DNA from: Bacteroidota bacterium
Lineage (GTDB): Bacteria; Bacteroidota; Bacteroidia; CAIKAF01
Assembly (NCBI GenBank): GCA_016866335.1
Contig: VGMT01000005.1
Location: forward strand, 49,962 to 113,961
Direction: 5' to 3'
DNA: 64,000 bases
Below are positions 27,165 through 34,388 of this stretch, one piece after another; the first letter of the stretch is position 1, and each line of letters begins with the position of its first letter. The notes under the pieces were generated by a model. The model made no database searches and was not told the origin of the DNA. It saw only the letters and a list, made by a program, of their open reading frames with translations. The translations under genes and the position numbers were made by a program.

Positions 27165-27774
27165 CCTCAGCTAACCCCGCCACGCAATACTCCCGGCCGT
27201 TCACCAAATCCCGGCACAGGAACCGGTTCCGCCTCAAGGCCCCTTTTTTAAACTGCCGCCCGTTCGGCAAGGCAAACACAGTGCCCCCGGGCAAGTCTTC
27301 CAACCGTATTGCTTGCTGTTGGTCGTAGGCGCGCAGCGCTCGGTACAGGTCGGGGTCGGCGCAGGTGCTGGCTTTGGCTCGGGCCATCGACATCACCAGC
27401 TGCCCTTCCAGCTCGGCCGGAAACACCCCCTGACCTAAAAATCGGTTTATCAAATCTCTAAAATCGCTTTGCCATTCCGGGCCGTGCGCACGGGCCTTCG
27501 GCCCATGCCGCTCCCAAACTCGGTGATGGGCAAATTCATGGGCCAGGGTAACCAAAAAAGCATAGGAATTCAAATTGCCATTGATGGAAATGCGCGGCAC
27601 CGGCAGCCCCAGTTTCGGCTGCGCCGGGCGGTAATCGCCCAGCTTGCTGTGCCTAGGCCGGCTAATTCTAAGGTGCACCTTTCCCTCGGAAAACCAATCT
27701 ACAACCTCGGGCAGGGCCGCCGCCGGCACGTAGGGCCGCAACCCACGCTCAAACATAGCCCGAACATCCTTCAT
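27148..27774 (-). CDS. SprT-like zinc metalloprotease domain protein
   Basis: The 208-residue protein has the zinc motif HEFAHHRVWERHGPKARAHG (an HExxH with a third His 14 residues on) near residues 79-98, followed by PEW, as in SprT/Spartan-like proteases. The first 75 residues, with ISINGNLN before the motif, match the family N-terminus. The C-terminal half contains a Cys in RNRFLCRDLVNG but not the four-Cys zinc ribbon of SprT. Spartan cleaves protein-DNA crosslinks in eukaryotes; the bacterial role is poorly known. It is alone on the minus strand and converges on the methyltransferase gene. Confidence 0.82.
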   Translation of the reverse strand: MKDVRAMFERGLRPYVPAAALPEVVDWFSEGKVHLRISRPRHSKLGDYRPAQPKLGLPVPRISINGNLNSYAFLVTLAHEFAHHRVWERHGPKARAHGPEWQSDFRDLINRFLGQGVFPAELEGQLVMSMARAKASTCADPDLYRALRAYDQQQAIRLEDLPGGTVFALPNGRQFKKGALRRNRFLCRDLVNGREYCVAGLAEVRVLG

Positions 27775-27816
27775 GCTTCAAATATACATCGAAGTGCAGG
27801 GATTTTGATTTTTTTT

Positions 27817-27968
27817 GTTGGGCGGGAAACGGGCTTTCCGAGCTACTCCTCGGGGCCGAGCGGGGCGTTATCCGCCCCAAAGTAGCTCCCAAGGTCGCTC
27901 TTTGGGGCTGTCAACGCCTGCCGCTCGGCCCCTGTGGGGTAGCTTCGTCAATCCCGCCCGCAGCGCCA
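27817..27968 (-). repeat. Dispersed intergenic hairpin element, copy 2
   Basis: This copy shows the fold most clearly. GGGCGGGA at the left pairs with TCCCGCCC at the right; AGCTAC with GTAGCT; GGGGCCGAGCGG with CCGCTCGGCCCC; GGCGTT with AACGCC; and GCCCCAAAG with CTTTGGGGC. The tip carries GCTCCCAAGGTCGC. The element begins about 40 bases beyond the SprT gene start codon, upstream of that minus-strand gene. Orientation is given relative to the tip motif GCGACCTTGGGAGC. Confidence 0.8.
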
Positions 27969-28505
27969 CCTTCTAGGGCACAGTTGAATTTTTAAAATCC
28001 CATCAAACCCTTTTGCCAAAGCGTTTCTCAGAACTATCCGTTCGGCAACCGCCACTCATATAATTTATTGTAAATGACTGAAAATCAATCCAATAGAATC
28101 ACAGTTTGGATTTGGGTGTAAATTAGGTGCAATTATATCCCCATCTTCTTAACCTGATTGCTGGCGCTGAAATTTCAATTCTAAGGGTTTGGAAGGTTTA
28201 AACCTTATTTCTTAACAAATTTAACCTTCGCATTGTCCATTTGAATAAAATTCAGGCCGGAAAACAGGGGTTCAACGGGCAGGGCGATTTGGATACCAAA
28301 CCCTCAAAAAAGTCAGAGATTTACACCCATGGAACTGCCAAAAATCGACAACAAATCCGGTTGCCTTTTGACGAACCGCAAAAAAACACATTAGATAACC
28401 TGAAATAAACCCTCGGCCATATGGCCAATTTGGCGGATGCGAAAAGGTTTATATTGGGCATTAATCAGTTCTGCCTCATTTTTAGATAATCCTAAGGATT
28501 TTTAC
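27969..28505. other. Intergenic stretch without a recognised gene
   Basis: About 540 bases between the hairpin element and the antitoxin promoter hold no reading frame with a recognisable product. The stretch is AT-rich, with short inverted runs such as AAGGTTTAAACCTT (28194-28207). No tRNA, terminator or known regulatory RNA was seen. Confidence 0.6.
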
Positions 28506-28513
28506 TAAATTTG
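28506..28513 (+). promoter_or_regulatory. Bacteroidota-type promoter of the antitoxin-toxin pair
   Basis: TAAATTTG matches TAnnTTTG and ends only three bases before ATG 28517. A transcript from it would be leaderless or nearly so. It may also be the operator region where an antitoxin complex binds, but no clear palindrome is present. Confidence 0.5.
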
Positions 28514-28516
28514 ATT

Positions 28517-28705
28517 ATGACGAAAACGCAAATCAAATCTGAAATTCAAAAAGTACTTAATAATGTGCCTGAAAACATGTTGCGTGATATTTTGGACTTT
28601 TTGAAAGAGCTTCAAGAACAACCCGTATCGAAGGTTAAGCTTACAAATAATTTGCGCAAAATTCTTTTGGAAGATAAAGAGTTACTGGAAAAACTAGCTC
28701 AATGA
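28517..28705 (+). CDS. Small antitoxin-like protein upstream of Doc
   Basis: The 62-residue protein starts at ATG 28517; the upstream TTG at 28511 lies inside the promoter box and is unlikely. It is mostly helical and charged: MTKTQIKSEIQKVLNN, then DILDFLKELQEQ, then KILLEDKELLEKLAQ. This pattern (a DILDFLKEL helix and a C-terminal acidic-basic helix) is seen in short antitoxins of the DUF2281 type. Its stop overlaps the start of a Doc-like toxin gene (ATGA), the standard antitoxin-first order. The helical C-terminus would embrace the toxin. Family naming is tentative. Confidence 0.65.
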   Translation: MTKTQIKSEIQKVLNNVPENMLRDILDFLKELQEQPVSKVKLTNNLRKILLEDKELLEKLAQ

Positions 28706-29088
28706 TTGCGTTAAGAGACGCACTGAATATTCATCAAATTCTGATTGACAAATTTGGAGGCAGTAACGGTTTGCGAGATCAAGGTGCGTTGTAGTCAGCA
28801 ATTAGCAGGCCTTATGCGACCTTTGATGACCAGGAACTGCATCCAACTCCTGTTGATAAAGCAGCTGCGGTTTTTGAAAGCATTTTAATGAATCATCCTT
28901 TTATTGACGGGAATAAGCGAACAGCTTATGTCTTGATGAAAATGGTTTTAATGGAAAGCGGGTTGGACTTGGAAGCAGATCAAGATGAAAAGTATAGAAT
29001 GGTGATTGCATCCAGCACTGGTGCGATGCGATTTGAAGAAATCAAGAATTGGATGCAGAATCATCTTAAAAAGAAAAACGAGGCGTAA
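28702..29088 (+). pseudogene. doc: Doc/Fic-type toxin gene with an in-frame TAG
   Basis: Starting at ATG 28702 (ATGA overlap with the antitoxin), the frame reads MIALRDALNIHQILIDKFGG, then GLRDQGAL and a TAG at 28792-28794. It then continues in the same frame as SAISRPYATFDDQELHP to the Fic signature HPFIDGNKRTA and a normal stop at 29086-29088. The TAG stands where death-on-curing proteins usually have Glu (GALE-type), so a single G-to-T change explains it. Intact Doc phosphorylates EF-Tu and stops translation. As written, translation ends after 30 codons and the catalytic motif is not made. The remainder shows no further damage, so inactivation looks recent. A sequencing error is possible. 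Confidence 0.78.
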
Positions 29089-29223
29089 CAGCTATTCTTT
29101 CGTGCGGGGTTAAGCGTCCCGTCCCGATTGTGCGGAATTGAACGTTGAAAATCCCGTTTCTGCGGGAAACCGCTTTATATTTCCCGCTAAAGGTTTTACC
29201 ATTTGATTTTAGAGATGTAGAAG

Positions 29224-29246
29224 GCAGCCTTTCGGGCTGCTTTTTT
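29224..29246 (+). terminator. Rho-independent terminator after the toxin locus
   Basis: GCAGCC pairs with GGCTGC around the loop TTTCG, followed by six T. It lies 135 bases beyond the toxin stop and would end that transcript. Between stop and terminator there is another inverted repeat (GCGGGAAA with TTTCCCGC, about 29161-29186). A short RNA could be made from this space, but no known family is recognised. Confidence 0.7.
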
Positions 29247-29521
29247 GTTTCTACCCTTTTACAGGGTTAAATACAGGCGATTTTCCACACACTCCCGAGG
29301 GTAAGTGGCAAGGTTTTTTCATACAGGTTAAAATTTGGTTTACTAACTCAACCCTAGCCTAAGTTTGCCCCTGTATTTCCCCCCGGCAAACCTACCCAGG
29401 CCGCCCCAATTTTCTAACCCCTTGATTTTTCACCCCCGCTGCAAGCCTTTGTATTAAAAGGATTCAGAACTTTATCCGTTTGGCGAACGGCTATTTATTT
29501 TTTCGGGCCGAACTTTGCCTG

Positions 29522-30364
29522 ATGAATGTACTTCGATCTGACCTTTCTGCCATTTTAGGCGCGCTCTTGCTCTTCTTTGCCTTGCGAATTTTGTCGCCTT
29601 TGTTTTTTCCTGACAGCAAACCGCCTGATTCGGCAAGCCTGTGCCTGGAACCTTTGCCGCCGGGTTGGGAATGGAATCCACCAAAGGACTACGAAACCCG
29701 CTTTTCAAACAAAAACCATCGCCCCATTTTGCTGCCGACCGCCGGAACGGCCTTGATGGACCTTAAGGAGAACGATTGGCGAAACATGGGCCTTTCGCCC
29801 GCCCAAGCGGCACTGGCGCTGCGCTGGCAAAAAGAAGGTTGGCTGAACCGCCCCGACCGCTTGGACCGCCTTTCGGTCTTGCCCGGCAGGCTGGCTGCCG
29901 AACTGAAAGAACGGCTGGTTTTTCCTGAGCCGAAGCCCAAGGAAATGGCCGAAACCATGCCCAGGGAACAAAGGCAACAGCTTGACCTGGCCTTGGCCGA
30001 TTCCCTGCAGCTGTTGAAGGTTCCCGGACTTGGACCGGCCTCGGTTTCTAGAATTTTAACCCATTTGCGTTACTGGGGCGGTTGGGTGGATTGGGCGGAA
30101 TGGAATTACCTGCCAGGTATGGATTCGGCCCGGCTGGCAAAAATTCAACAAAACCTAGGCCCATTGCCTGCCATGCAACCCAGGTCGTTCAAATATATAT
30201 GGTATCCGGAATTGGAGCAACTCTGGTTTTTGTCGGGCAGACAAAAAAAGGCCCTATTGAATTGGAGAAACCAAACAGGTGCGTTACGCCCCAACGCAGA
30301 AAAGTGCCGGGAACTTGGATTGGATGAACAGGAAATAAAATGGCTGAACCTGTACCTAAGGTAG
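29522..30364 (+). CDS. Membrane-anchored helix-hairpin-helix protein
   Basis: The 280-residue protein starts at ATG 29522; an in-frame upstream start would add 14 unconserved residues. An N-terminal membrane segment (LSAILGALLLFFALRIL, about residues 8-24) is followed by a soluble part. That part has a helix-hairpin-helix motif, LLKVPGLGPASVSRILTHL near residues 177-195, plus two weaker copies (MGLSPAQAALALRW and LSGRQKKALLNWRNQTG). This is the ComEA-like layout of Bacteroidota proteins, which bind DNA non-specifically outside or at the membrane during uptake. The DNA role is inferred only from the motif. Confidence 0.72.
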   Translation: MNVLRSDLSAILGALLLFFALRILSPLFFPDSKPPDSASLCLEPLPPGWEWNPPKDYETRFSNKNHRPILLPTAGTALMDLKENDWRNMGLSPAQAALALRWQKEGWLNRPDRLDRLSVLPGRLAAELKERLVFPEPKPKEMAETMPREQRQQLDLALADSLQLLKVPGLGPASVSRILTHLRYWGGWVDWAEWNYLPGMDSARLAKIQQNLGPLPAMQPRSFKYIWYPELEQLWFLSGRQKKALLNWRNQTGALRPNAEKCRELGLDEQEIKWLNLYLR

Positions 30365-30451
30365 AAAGAACAATATGAAAAAAGGACTGTTTATTTTGGG
30401 CAAAAAACACTAACTTCGCGCGGCACCGGAAACGCCTTTAACCTCTCCACC

Positions 30452-31594
30452 ATGAATTTCAATCCCAGCGAAAACCAAGCCATGATCGCCCAAATGGTGC
30501 GCGATTTTGCCGAAAAAGAAGTACGCCCCTACCTTATGGATTGGGACGAAGCCCAACATTTTCCCATTGATACCTTTAAGAAAATGGGCGAACTGGGCTT
30601 GATGGGTGTGTTGGTTCCCGAAGCCTATGGCGGAGCCGGATTGGGATACGAAGAATACGTAACCGCTATTGTAGAATTAGCCAAAGTATGCGGTTCGGTG
30701 GGCTTGTCTATGGCCGCCCACAATTCCCTGTGCACCGGACACATCATGATGTTTGGCAACGAGGAACAAAAGCAAAAATACCTGCCGAAGTTAGCCACAG
30801 CCGAATGGATCGGCGCTTGGGGCCTAACCGAAGCCAACACCGGATCCGATGCCATGCGCATGCGCTGCACTGCCGTTCAAGATGGAGACTATTGGGTGAT
30901 CAATGGAACCAAAAACTGGATTACCCACGGCATTTCAGGCGACGTGGCCGTGGTTTTGGTGCGCACCGGAGAACTGCTTGACTCGGACGGAATTACTGCC
31001 TTTGTAGTTGAAAGAGGAACTCCGGGATTTCGCGGGGGCAAGAAAGAAAACAAGTTGGGAATGCGCAGTTCCGAAACCGCAGAATTGATCTTCGAAAACT
31101 GCCGGGTGCATAAAAGCCAAATTCTAGGGCAAGTTGGGCAGGGCTTTAAACAAGCCATGAAAATACTGGACGGCGGCCGCATTTCCATTGCTGCCCTTTC
31201 CTTGGGAATTGCCAAAGGAGCGTACGAAGCCTCCATTAAATACGCCAAAGAACGGGAACAGTTCGGGCAGCCCATTGCTAATTTTCAGGCCATTGCCTTT
31301 AAGTTGGCCGACATGGCTACCGAAATTGAAGCGGCTGAACTCTTGACCTTAAAGGCCGCCGATTTAAAAAACAAGGGATTGCCGGTTACTACCACCTCGG
31401 CCATGGCCAAATACTATGCCTCTGAGGTATGCGTAAAGGTGGCTACCGATGCCATTCAAATTTTTGGGGGTTATGGTTACACCAAAGACTTTCCGGTCGA
31501 GAAGTTTTACCGGGATTCTAAGCTGTGCACTATTGGCGAAGGCACATCAGAAATCCAAAAATTAGTTATATCGCGCAACGAACTCAAAGATTAA
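30452..31594 (+). CDS. Acyl-CoA dehydrogenase
   Basis: The 380-residue flavoprotein has [14 protein letters not shown] and [13 protein letters not shown] for FAD/substrate binding, [32 protein letters not shown] and the C-terminal [19 protein letters not shown]. The final block [11 protein letters not shown] carries the catalytic glutamate in the position used by short/medium-chain acyl-CoA dehydrogenases. It performs the first oxidation step of fatty-acid or branched-chain acyl-CoA breakdown, passing electrons to ETF. TAACTTCG 36 bases upstream is a near match to the Bacteroidota promoter box. The next gene, 16 bases on, is unrelated and has its own promoter inside this gap. Length is canonical. 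Confidence 0.94.
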   Translation: MNFNPSENQAMIAQMVRDFAEKEVRPYLMDWDEAQHFPIDTFKKMGELGLMGVLVPEAYGGAGLGYEEYVTAIVELAKVCGSVGLSMAAHNSLCTGHIMMFGNEEQKQKYLPKLATAEWIGAWGLTEANTGSDAMRMRCTAVQDGDYWVINGTKNWITHGISGDVAVVLVRTGELLDSDGITAFVVERGTPGFRGGKKENKLGMRSSETAELIFENCRVHKSQILGQVGQGFKQAMKILDGGRISIAALSLGIAKGAYEASIKYAKEREQFGQPIANFQAIAFKLADMATEIEAAELLTLKAADLKNKGLPVTTTSAMAKYYASEVCVKVATDAIQIFGGYGYTKDFPVEKFYRDSKLCTIGEGTSEIQKLVISRNELKD

Positions 31595-31597
31595 TTT

Positions 31598-31605
31598 TAC
31601 CTTTG
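31598..31605 (+). promoter_or_regulatory. Bacteroidota-type promoter of the M23 peptidase gene
   Basis: TACCTTTG matches TAnnTTTG and ends five bases before ATG 31611. It starts three bases past the acyl-CoA dehydrogenase stop. The resulting transcript would have almost no 5' leader. Confidence 0.55.
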
Positions 31606-31610
31606 CCCCC

Positions 31611-32396
31611 ATGCAAAAGGCGATCCAACTTATTGGTCTTCTTCTGTTTCCACTGCAAATGTGGGCAGCAGAGCCTCCTGCCGGTCCACCGGCCGAGGAG
31701 AAGAAGGTGCCTGCCAGCCACTTGTACATGGATTGGAATCCGGAAGAGATTCACTACAGCGGGCCATCTTTGGCCGAAGGGCAGTTGTCGCCTGTGGCAT
31801 TGATGCGCGCTTCGTGCGACTACCATTCTCCGGTAGCGGGAGCCGTAACCAGCGGGTTTGGTCGCCGTTGGCGTCGAATGCATTATGGCATTGATTTAGA
31901 TTTGAATACAGGCGATACCGTGGTGGCTGCCTTTGAAGGAATGGTGCGCTATGCTGCCTACAATTCATCGTATGGCAATTTGGTGGTGCTGCGCCACAGC
32001 AACGGACTGGAAACCTACTATGCCCATTTGGATTATTTGGGAGTAAAGCCCGGCGATTATTTGGAAGCCGGCTCTTGGTTGGGATTGGGCGGCAACACCG
32101 GCCGATCTTTCGGTTCGCACCTGCATTTTGAAGTTCGGTATTTGGGATTGCCTATGGATCCGGCTTCGGTGATTGATTTTGAGACAGGACAGGTTCGGTT
32201 TGAGGTAGCCGAGCTGTACCGAAAGAACCATGTGCTGAAGGTGAAGAACGGAGAGAAGTTTTACCGGGTTCAAGCCGGCGATGATCTGATAAGCCTATCC
32301 AGGCAATTTAACATGGACGCTCAGGCCCTGGCCGATCTGAACGAATTGGACGCCGGCGATTTGCTGCCCATTGATATGGAGTTGCGGTATCGGTAG
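31611..32396 (+). CDS. M23 family metallopeptidase with LysM domain
   Basis: The 261-residue protein starts with a signal peptide (LIGLLLFPLQMWAAEP, cleavage near residue 20). The M23 zinc endopeptidase domain spans about residues 70-185: HYGIDLDLNTGDTV gives the HxxxD ligands, YYAHLDYLGV the middle motif, and SHLHFEVRYLG the HxH pair. A C-terminal LysM-like repeat, YRVQAGDDLISLSRQFNM with LADLNEL, follows from about 218. Such proteins cut peptidoglycan cross-links or activate amidases in the periplasm. All metal ligands are present, so it is likely active. Confidence 0.9.
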   Translation: MQKAIQLIGLLLFPLQMWAAEPPAGPPAEEKKVPASHLYMDWNPEEIHYSGPSLAEGQLSPVALMRASCDYHSPVAGAVTSGFGRRWRRMHYGIDLDLNTGDTVVAAFEGMVRYAAYNSSYGNLVVLRHSNGLETYYAHLDYLGVKPGDYLEAGSWLGLGGNTGRSFGSHLHFEVRYLGLPMDPASVIDFETGQVRFEVAELYRKNHVLKVKNGEKFYRVQAGDDLISLSRQFNMDAQALADLNELDAGDLLPIDMELRYR

Positions 32397-32550
32397 GTTA
32401 TTGCTTTCCGCTTATTATTATGGTAAAGACCCGGCCCAAGGGCTGTCTTCGCATGCGCCTTTTTAAGAATTATTGATTTTGGTTAGGCAGGTTGCCGTTG
32501 GTTTAGGCGTAGGGCATTAACTACCATTTTATTTGAAAGCCTATTCCAAT
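32397..32550. other. Intergenic stretch without a recognised gene
   Basis: These bases, together with 32707-32930, make up the rest of the nearly 600-base gap around hairpin element copy 3. No reading frame, tRNA or clear terminator is visible. The right-hand part is AT-rich and leads into the act operon promoter. Confidence 0.55.
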
Positions 32551-32706
32551 CCCGCCGCCCGCGGCAGGGATTGAGCCAGCTAGCCCACAGGGGCGAGGCC
32601 CCAGGCGGAGCAGGGCAGAGGGGGCGACCTTGGGAGCCACCCGCCGCCCGCACCGCCCGGGCCTTCGCACCGAGGACTAGCAGCGAAAGCCCGCTTGCCG
32701 CCCCAA
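32551..32706 (+). repeat. Dispersed intergenic hairpin element, copy 3
   Basis: The left end is GCGGCAGGGATTGA with GCTAG; the right end is ACTAGCAGCGAAAGCCC followed by TGCCGCCCC. The arm GCGAGGCCC pairs with GGGCCTTCGC. The tip is GGGCGACCTTGGGAGCCAC (32621-32640 region). It lies between the M23 peptidase gene and the act operon. Confidence 0.8.
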
Positions 32707-32930
32707 TCCTCTACACCTACCACCCCGATTTACACCCCCTTTTTCAAATCATACCTACATTTAGGTGCTGCGAATCCCTTGGTTTGGTGAGCCGAAATTG
32801 AGGTACAACACTCTAATTTTCAGCGCATTTTAAGGTTCAACCCCCAAAAAACCGCTTATTTAAAATGATTCCAATCAAAATAAAAAGGGAAAAAATCATC
32901 CAAAAGAGGCCGAAAAAATCCGAATTCAAT

Positions 32931-32938
32931 TAAATTTG
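32931..32938 (+). promoter_or_regulatory. Probable promoter of the act-cox operon
   Basis: TAAATTTG matches the TAnnTTTG box, 51 bases before the actA ATG. No typical upstream TTG is seen at 19-20 bases. It is the only full box match in the leader. Confidence 0.55.
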
Positions 32939-32989
32939 TGCCACCTTGACCGAATAAGGTTTTTTAACATAGAGCAATACACGACTCCT

Positions 32990-34354
32990 ATGAGGAATGT
33001 TTTACGCCACGCCCGGCTTCTAATGGTAGGACTTTTGATAGCCCTGCCGCATTTTGTGCGGGCCGAAGTTAGTGCAGAGCAAGGTAAGCAGTTGTTTAAA
33101 GCCAACTGCGCCCGCTGCCATTACGTTACAGACAAACGATTTGTTGGCCCCGGCCTGGCTGGAGTGCAAGACCGCTGGAGCGACGAGGCCAACCTGTTGG
33201 CCTGGATTCGCAATTCGTCGGACTACCTGAAAACCGGCGATTCCTACGCTACCAAGTTGTTTGCCGAGTACAACGGGTCGGTTATGCCTGCCTTCCAATT
33301 GCAGGACGACGAAATCCGTTCCATCTTGGCCTACATTGCCGAGCCGGGCGACGAAGCAAAGCCCGCCACCGCCGAAACCGATGGAGCAGCCCCTGCCGAT
33401 GGCGCTAAAACAGAGGGCGACAATACTATGTTGACCTATGTGCTGATTGGAGTAGCTCTTGTTTTATTGATTCTTGCCCGTTCACTGAACAGCGTTTCAA
33501 AAGCCTTGGAAAATGTGCGCCGCGAAAAAGCCGGCGAAGAACCCATTCAAGAAGAATCCATTAATGTGGTTGGCAAAACCGTTGCTTGGATGGCCCGCAA
33601 CAAACGCATAACCGCCGTTATCGCTTTGGTTTTGGTTGGCTGGGTGTCCTATAAAGGTTTTGTGGCCTTGAATACCATTGGGGTTTACGAAGGCTATCAG
33701 CCGAAGCAACCCATTGCTTTTTCGCACAAATTGCACGTTGGGCAAAATAAAATCGAGTGCCAATATTGCCACTCGACCGTTGAAAAATCTCGGCATGCCA
33801 ACATTCCTTCGGCAAACGTTTGTATGAACTGCCACAAAGCCGTTCAGGAAGGGCCGCAGTACGGCAAAAACGAAATCACCAAAATTTACGCCGCTGTAGG
33901 CTGGAATCCCGAAAAGAACGAGTACTTTAAGGACTACGCCAAGATGGATAAGGAAGAATTGGCCGCTTTCTATGGCAGCTACCTGGGCGATGAAAAGGCC
34001 GCTGCGGCTGTAGAACCCTTTATTCAATCGAACATCGAATGGGTGCAAATCCATAAGCTTCCCGACCACGCTTACTTTAACCACGCTCAACACGTGAAAG
34101 TGGGCAAGGTGGAATGCACCACCTGCCACGGAGAAGTGGGAGAAATGGAAGAGGTGTATCAGCATAGCCCCCTAACCATGGGCTGGTGCATCAATTGCCA
34201 CCGTGAAACTGAGGTGCAATACGCTACCAACGGTTATTATGAGCGCCTGCACCAATATTATAAGGAGCACAAAGGCGAGTATGAAATGCGGGAAGGGCAG
34301 GCCTTTACCGTAGAAAAAATCGGAGGTTTGGAATGTTCCAAATGCCATTATTAA
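32990..34354 (+). CDS. actA: Alternative complex III subunit ActA, multihaem cytochrome c
   Basis: The 454-residue protein starts at ATG 32990. A signal peptide ends near VRAE (residue 25). A cytochrome c domain follows with CARCH at residues 40-44, then membrane spans TYVLIGVALVLLILA and ITAVIALVLVGWVSY. A periplasmic multihaem part has CQYCH, CMNCH, CTTCH, CINCH and CSKCH. Six haem attachment sites are therefore visible: one in the N-terminal domain and five in the ActA core. Alternative complex III oxidises menaquinol and reduces cytochrome c or oxidase. It is the first gene of actABCDEF-coxBA. The extra fused cytochrome c is noteworthy relative to the pentahaem ActA of Rhodothermus. Confidence 0.93.
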   Translation: MRNVLRHARLLMVGLLIALPHFVRAEVSAEQGKQLFKANCARCHYVTDKRFVGPGLAGVQDRWSDEANLLAWIRNSSDYLKTGDSYATKLFAEYNGSVMPAFQLQDDEIRSILAYIAEPGDEAKPATAETDGAAPADGAKTEGDNTMLTYVLIGVALVLLILARSLNSVSKALENVRREKAGEEPIQEESINVVGKTVAWMARNKRITAVIALVLVGWVSYKGFVALNTIGVYEGYQPKQPIAFSHKLHVGQNKIECQYCHSTVEKSRHANIPSANVCMNCHKAVQEGPQYGKNEITKIYAAVGWNPEKNEYFKDYAKMDKEELAAFYGSYLGDEKAAAAVEPFIQSNIEWVQIHKLPDHAYFNHAQHVKVGKVECTTCHGEVGEMEEVYQHSPLTMGWCINCHRETEVQYATNGYYERLHQYYKEHKGEYEMREGQAFTVEKIGGLECSKCHY

Positions 34355-34388
34355 TCCTGTTTCTGTATAAATCGTTTGACCTCGGATT

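Noticed and set aside
29089..29223. tRNA or known small RNA before the terminator at 29224
   Set aside because: Inverted repeats are present but no cloverleaf, T-loop or family motif could be made out.
33497..34165. 222-codon open frame on the minus strand inside actA
   Set aside because: Antisense to a clearly identified multihaem gene; composition follows the third-position bias of actA and no motif is present.
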